This document shows, piece by piece, positions 5,520 to 6,069 of a stretch of DNA of 6,069 nucleotides. Both the position numbers and the translations under genes were made by a program. Origin of the DNA: Actinomycetota bacterium (GTDB lineage Bacteria > Actinomycetota > Actinomycetes > Propionibacteriales > Nocardioidaceae); assembly GCA_009702305.1 (NCBI GenBank), contig WLIH01000182.1:1-6069 (forward strand). Reading direction: 5' to 3'. The notes beneath the pieces were generated by a model. The model worked only from the letters and a program-made list of their open reading frames with translations. It was not told where the DNA came from and searched no databases. Numbering within the stretch: the first letter of the stretch is position 1; each line of letters starts with the position of its first letter.

Positions 5520-6069
5520 ATGCGTGCCACCACCCTCCACGACGTCCGTGACATCCGCCTCTCCGAGGTCCCCGACCCCACGATCGAGCAGCCGACCGAC
5601 GCGATCGTGCGGGTCACGGCCGCCTGCATCTGCGGATCGGACCTGTGGCCCTACCGCGGGGAGAACCCGATCACCGCGGGCTCGACGATCGGCCACGAGT
5701 GCATCGGCGTCGTCGAGGAGATCGGCAGCGACGTCACGGGCATCCGCGTCGGCGACTTCGTCGTCGTGCCCTTCGACCACTGCGACAACACCTGCGCGCA
5801 CTGCCGGGTCGGCATGCAGTCGGCCTGCGTGAACCTCGGCATGACCGTCAGCGGCCAGGGGGAGTACGCCCGGGTCACCCAGGCGGACGGCAGCCTGGTG
5901 CGCATCGACCAGACCCCCGCCGAGGCGGCGTCGGCCGGCCTGGTGCCGTCGCTGCTCGCCCTGTCCGACGTGATGCCGACCGGCTGGCACGCCGCGGTCG
6001 CCGCCGGCGTGCGGGCGGGGGGCTCGGTCGTGGTCGTCGGCGACGGCGCCGTCGGGCTGTGCGGCGTGC
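5520..6069 (+). CDS. Zinc-dependent alcohol dehydrogenase (MDR family), 3' truncated by the window edge
   Basis: The first 183 residues of a medium-chain dehydrogenase; family members are about 340-350 residues. The GroES-like domain carries catalytic zinc ligands C38 (ACICGSDLW), H59 and E60 (GHEC). A structural zinc loop has C88, C92, C95 and C103 (DHCDNTCAHCRVGMQSAC); the first spacing is one residue longer than in classical ADH, as seen in the actinobacterial subgroup with this SDLWPYRG motif. The Rossmann nucleotide-binding glycine motif GDGAVG is at 174-179, near the cut. NAD(P)-linked oxidation of an alcohol or reduction of an aldehyde is expected; the substrate cannot be told. The start is ATG 5520, with MRATTLHDVRDIRLSEVPDP matching the usual N-terminus. 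It is divergent from the XRE-MurA gene across 115 bp, which may mean shared regulation or only adjacency. Confidence 0.9.
   Translation, partial: MRATTLHDVRDIRLSEVPDPTIEQPTDAIVRVTAACICGSDLWPYRGENPITAGSTIGHECIGVVEEIGSDVTGIRVGDFVVVPFDHCDNTCAHCRVGMQSACVNLGMTVSGQGEYARVTQADGSLVRIDQTPAEAASAGLVPSLLALSDVMPTGWHAAVAAGVRAGGSVVVVGDGAVGLCGV

Noticed and set aside
5397..5990. 197-codon minus-strand frame opposite the dehydrogenase gene
   Set aside because: Opposes a frame with intact zinc and nucleotide-binding motifs; no recognisable protein features.

Overview
The window is a dense, high-GC stretch of chromosome from an actinobacterium. RbpA, a two-gene ppm synthase-fxsA cluster, GTG starts and ATGA/GTGA stop-start overlaps all support this. 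The protein sequences look most like Nocardioides and its relatives, but the genus is an inference. No RNA gene, insertion sequence, CRISPR array or phage gene was seen.

Left block (1-996, + strand): the C-terminal two thirds of a polyprenol-phosphate mannose synthase, then an fxsA-family membrane protein joined to it by an ATGA overlap. They converge on rbpA (1022-1408, - strand) with only 25 bp between the stop codons. RbpA binds RNA polymerase and the principal sigma factor. Its 201-bp upstream gap holds an exact GGAAT-N18-GTT match to the sigma-R (oxidative/thiol stress) promoter consensus, followed by a leader of about 120 nt with mutually exclusive hairpins.

Middle block (1610-5404, - strand, transcribed right to left): a MurA-family enolpyruvyl transferase fused to an N-terminal XRE helix-turn-helix, then a cytosolic glycerophosphodiester phosphodiesterase, then a UMF1/Atg22-type MFS transporter. 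The phosphodiesterase and transporter overlap at GTGA and are probably co-translated. A hairpin and a possible leaderless promoter sit between the murA-like gene and the phosphodiesterase gene, so these may not be one simple operon.

Right block (5520-end, + strand): the N-terminal half of a zinc-dependent medium-chain alcohol dehydrogenase, divergent from the XRE-MurA gene. The 115-bp divergent region carries two perfect palindromes, CTCACATGTGAG and CCGACGTCGG, with centres 20 bp apart. They are natural candidates for operators of the XRE domain.

The best candidates for new biology are the XRE-MurA fusion with its nearby palindromes (a possible cell-wall precursor enzyme that senses substrate and regulates transcription) and the structured leader of the sigma-R-type rbpA transcript. 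Most of the rest is ordinary actinobacterial housekeeping sequence.
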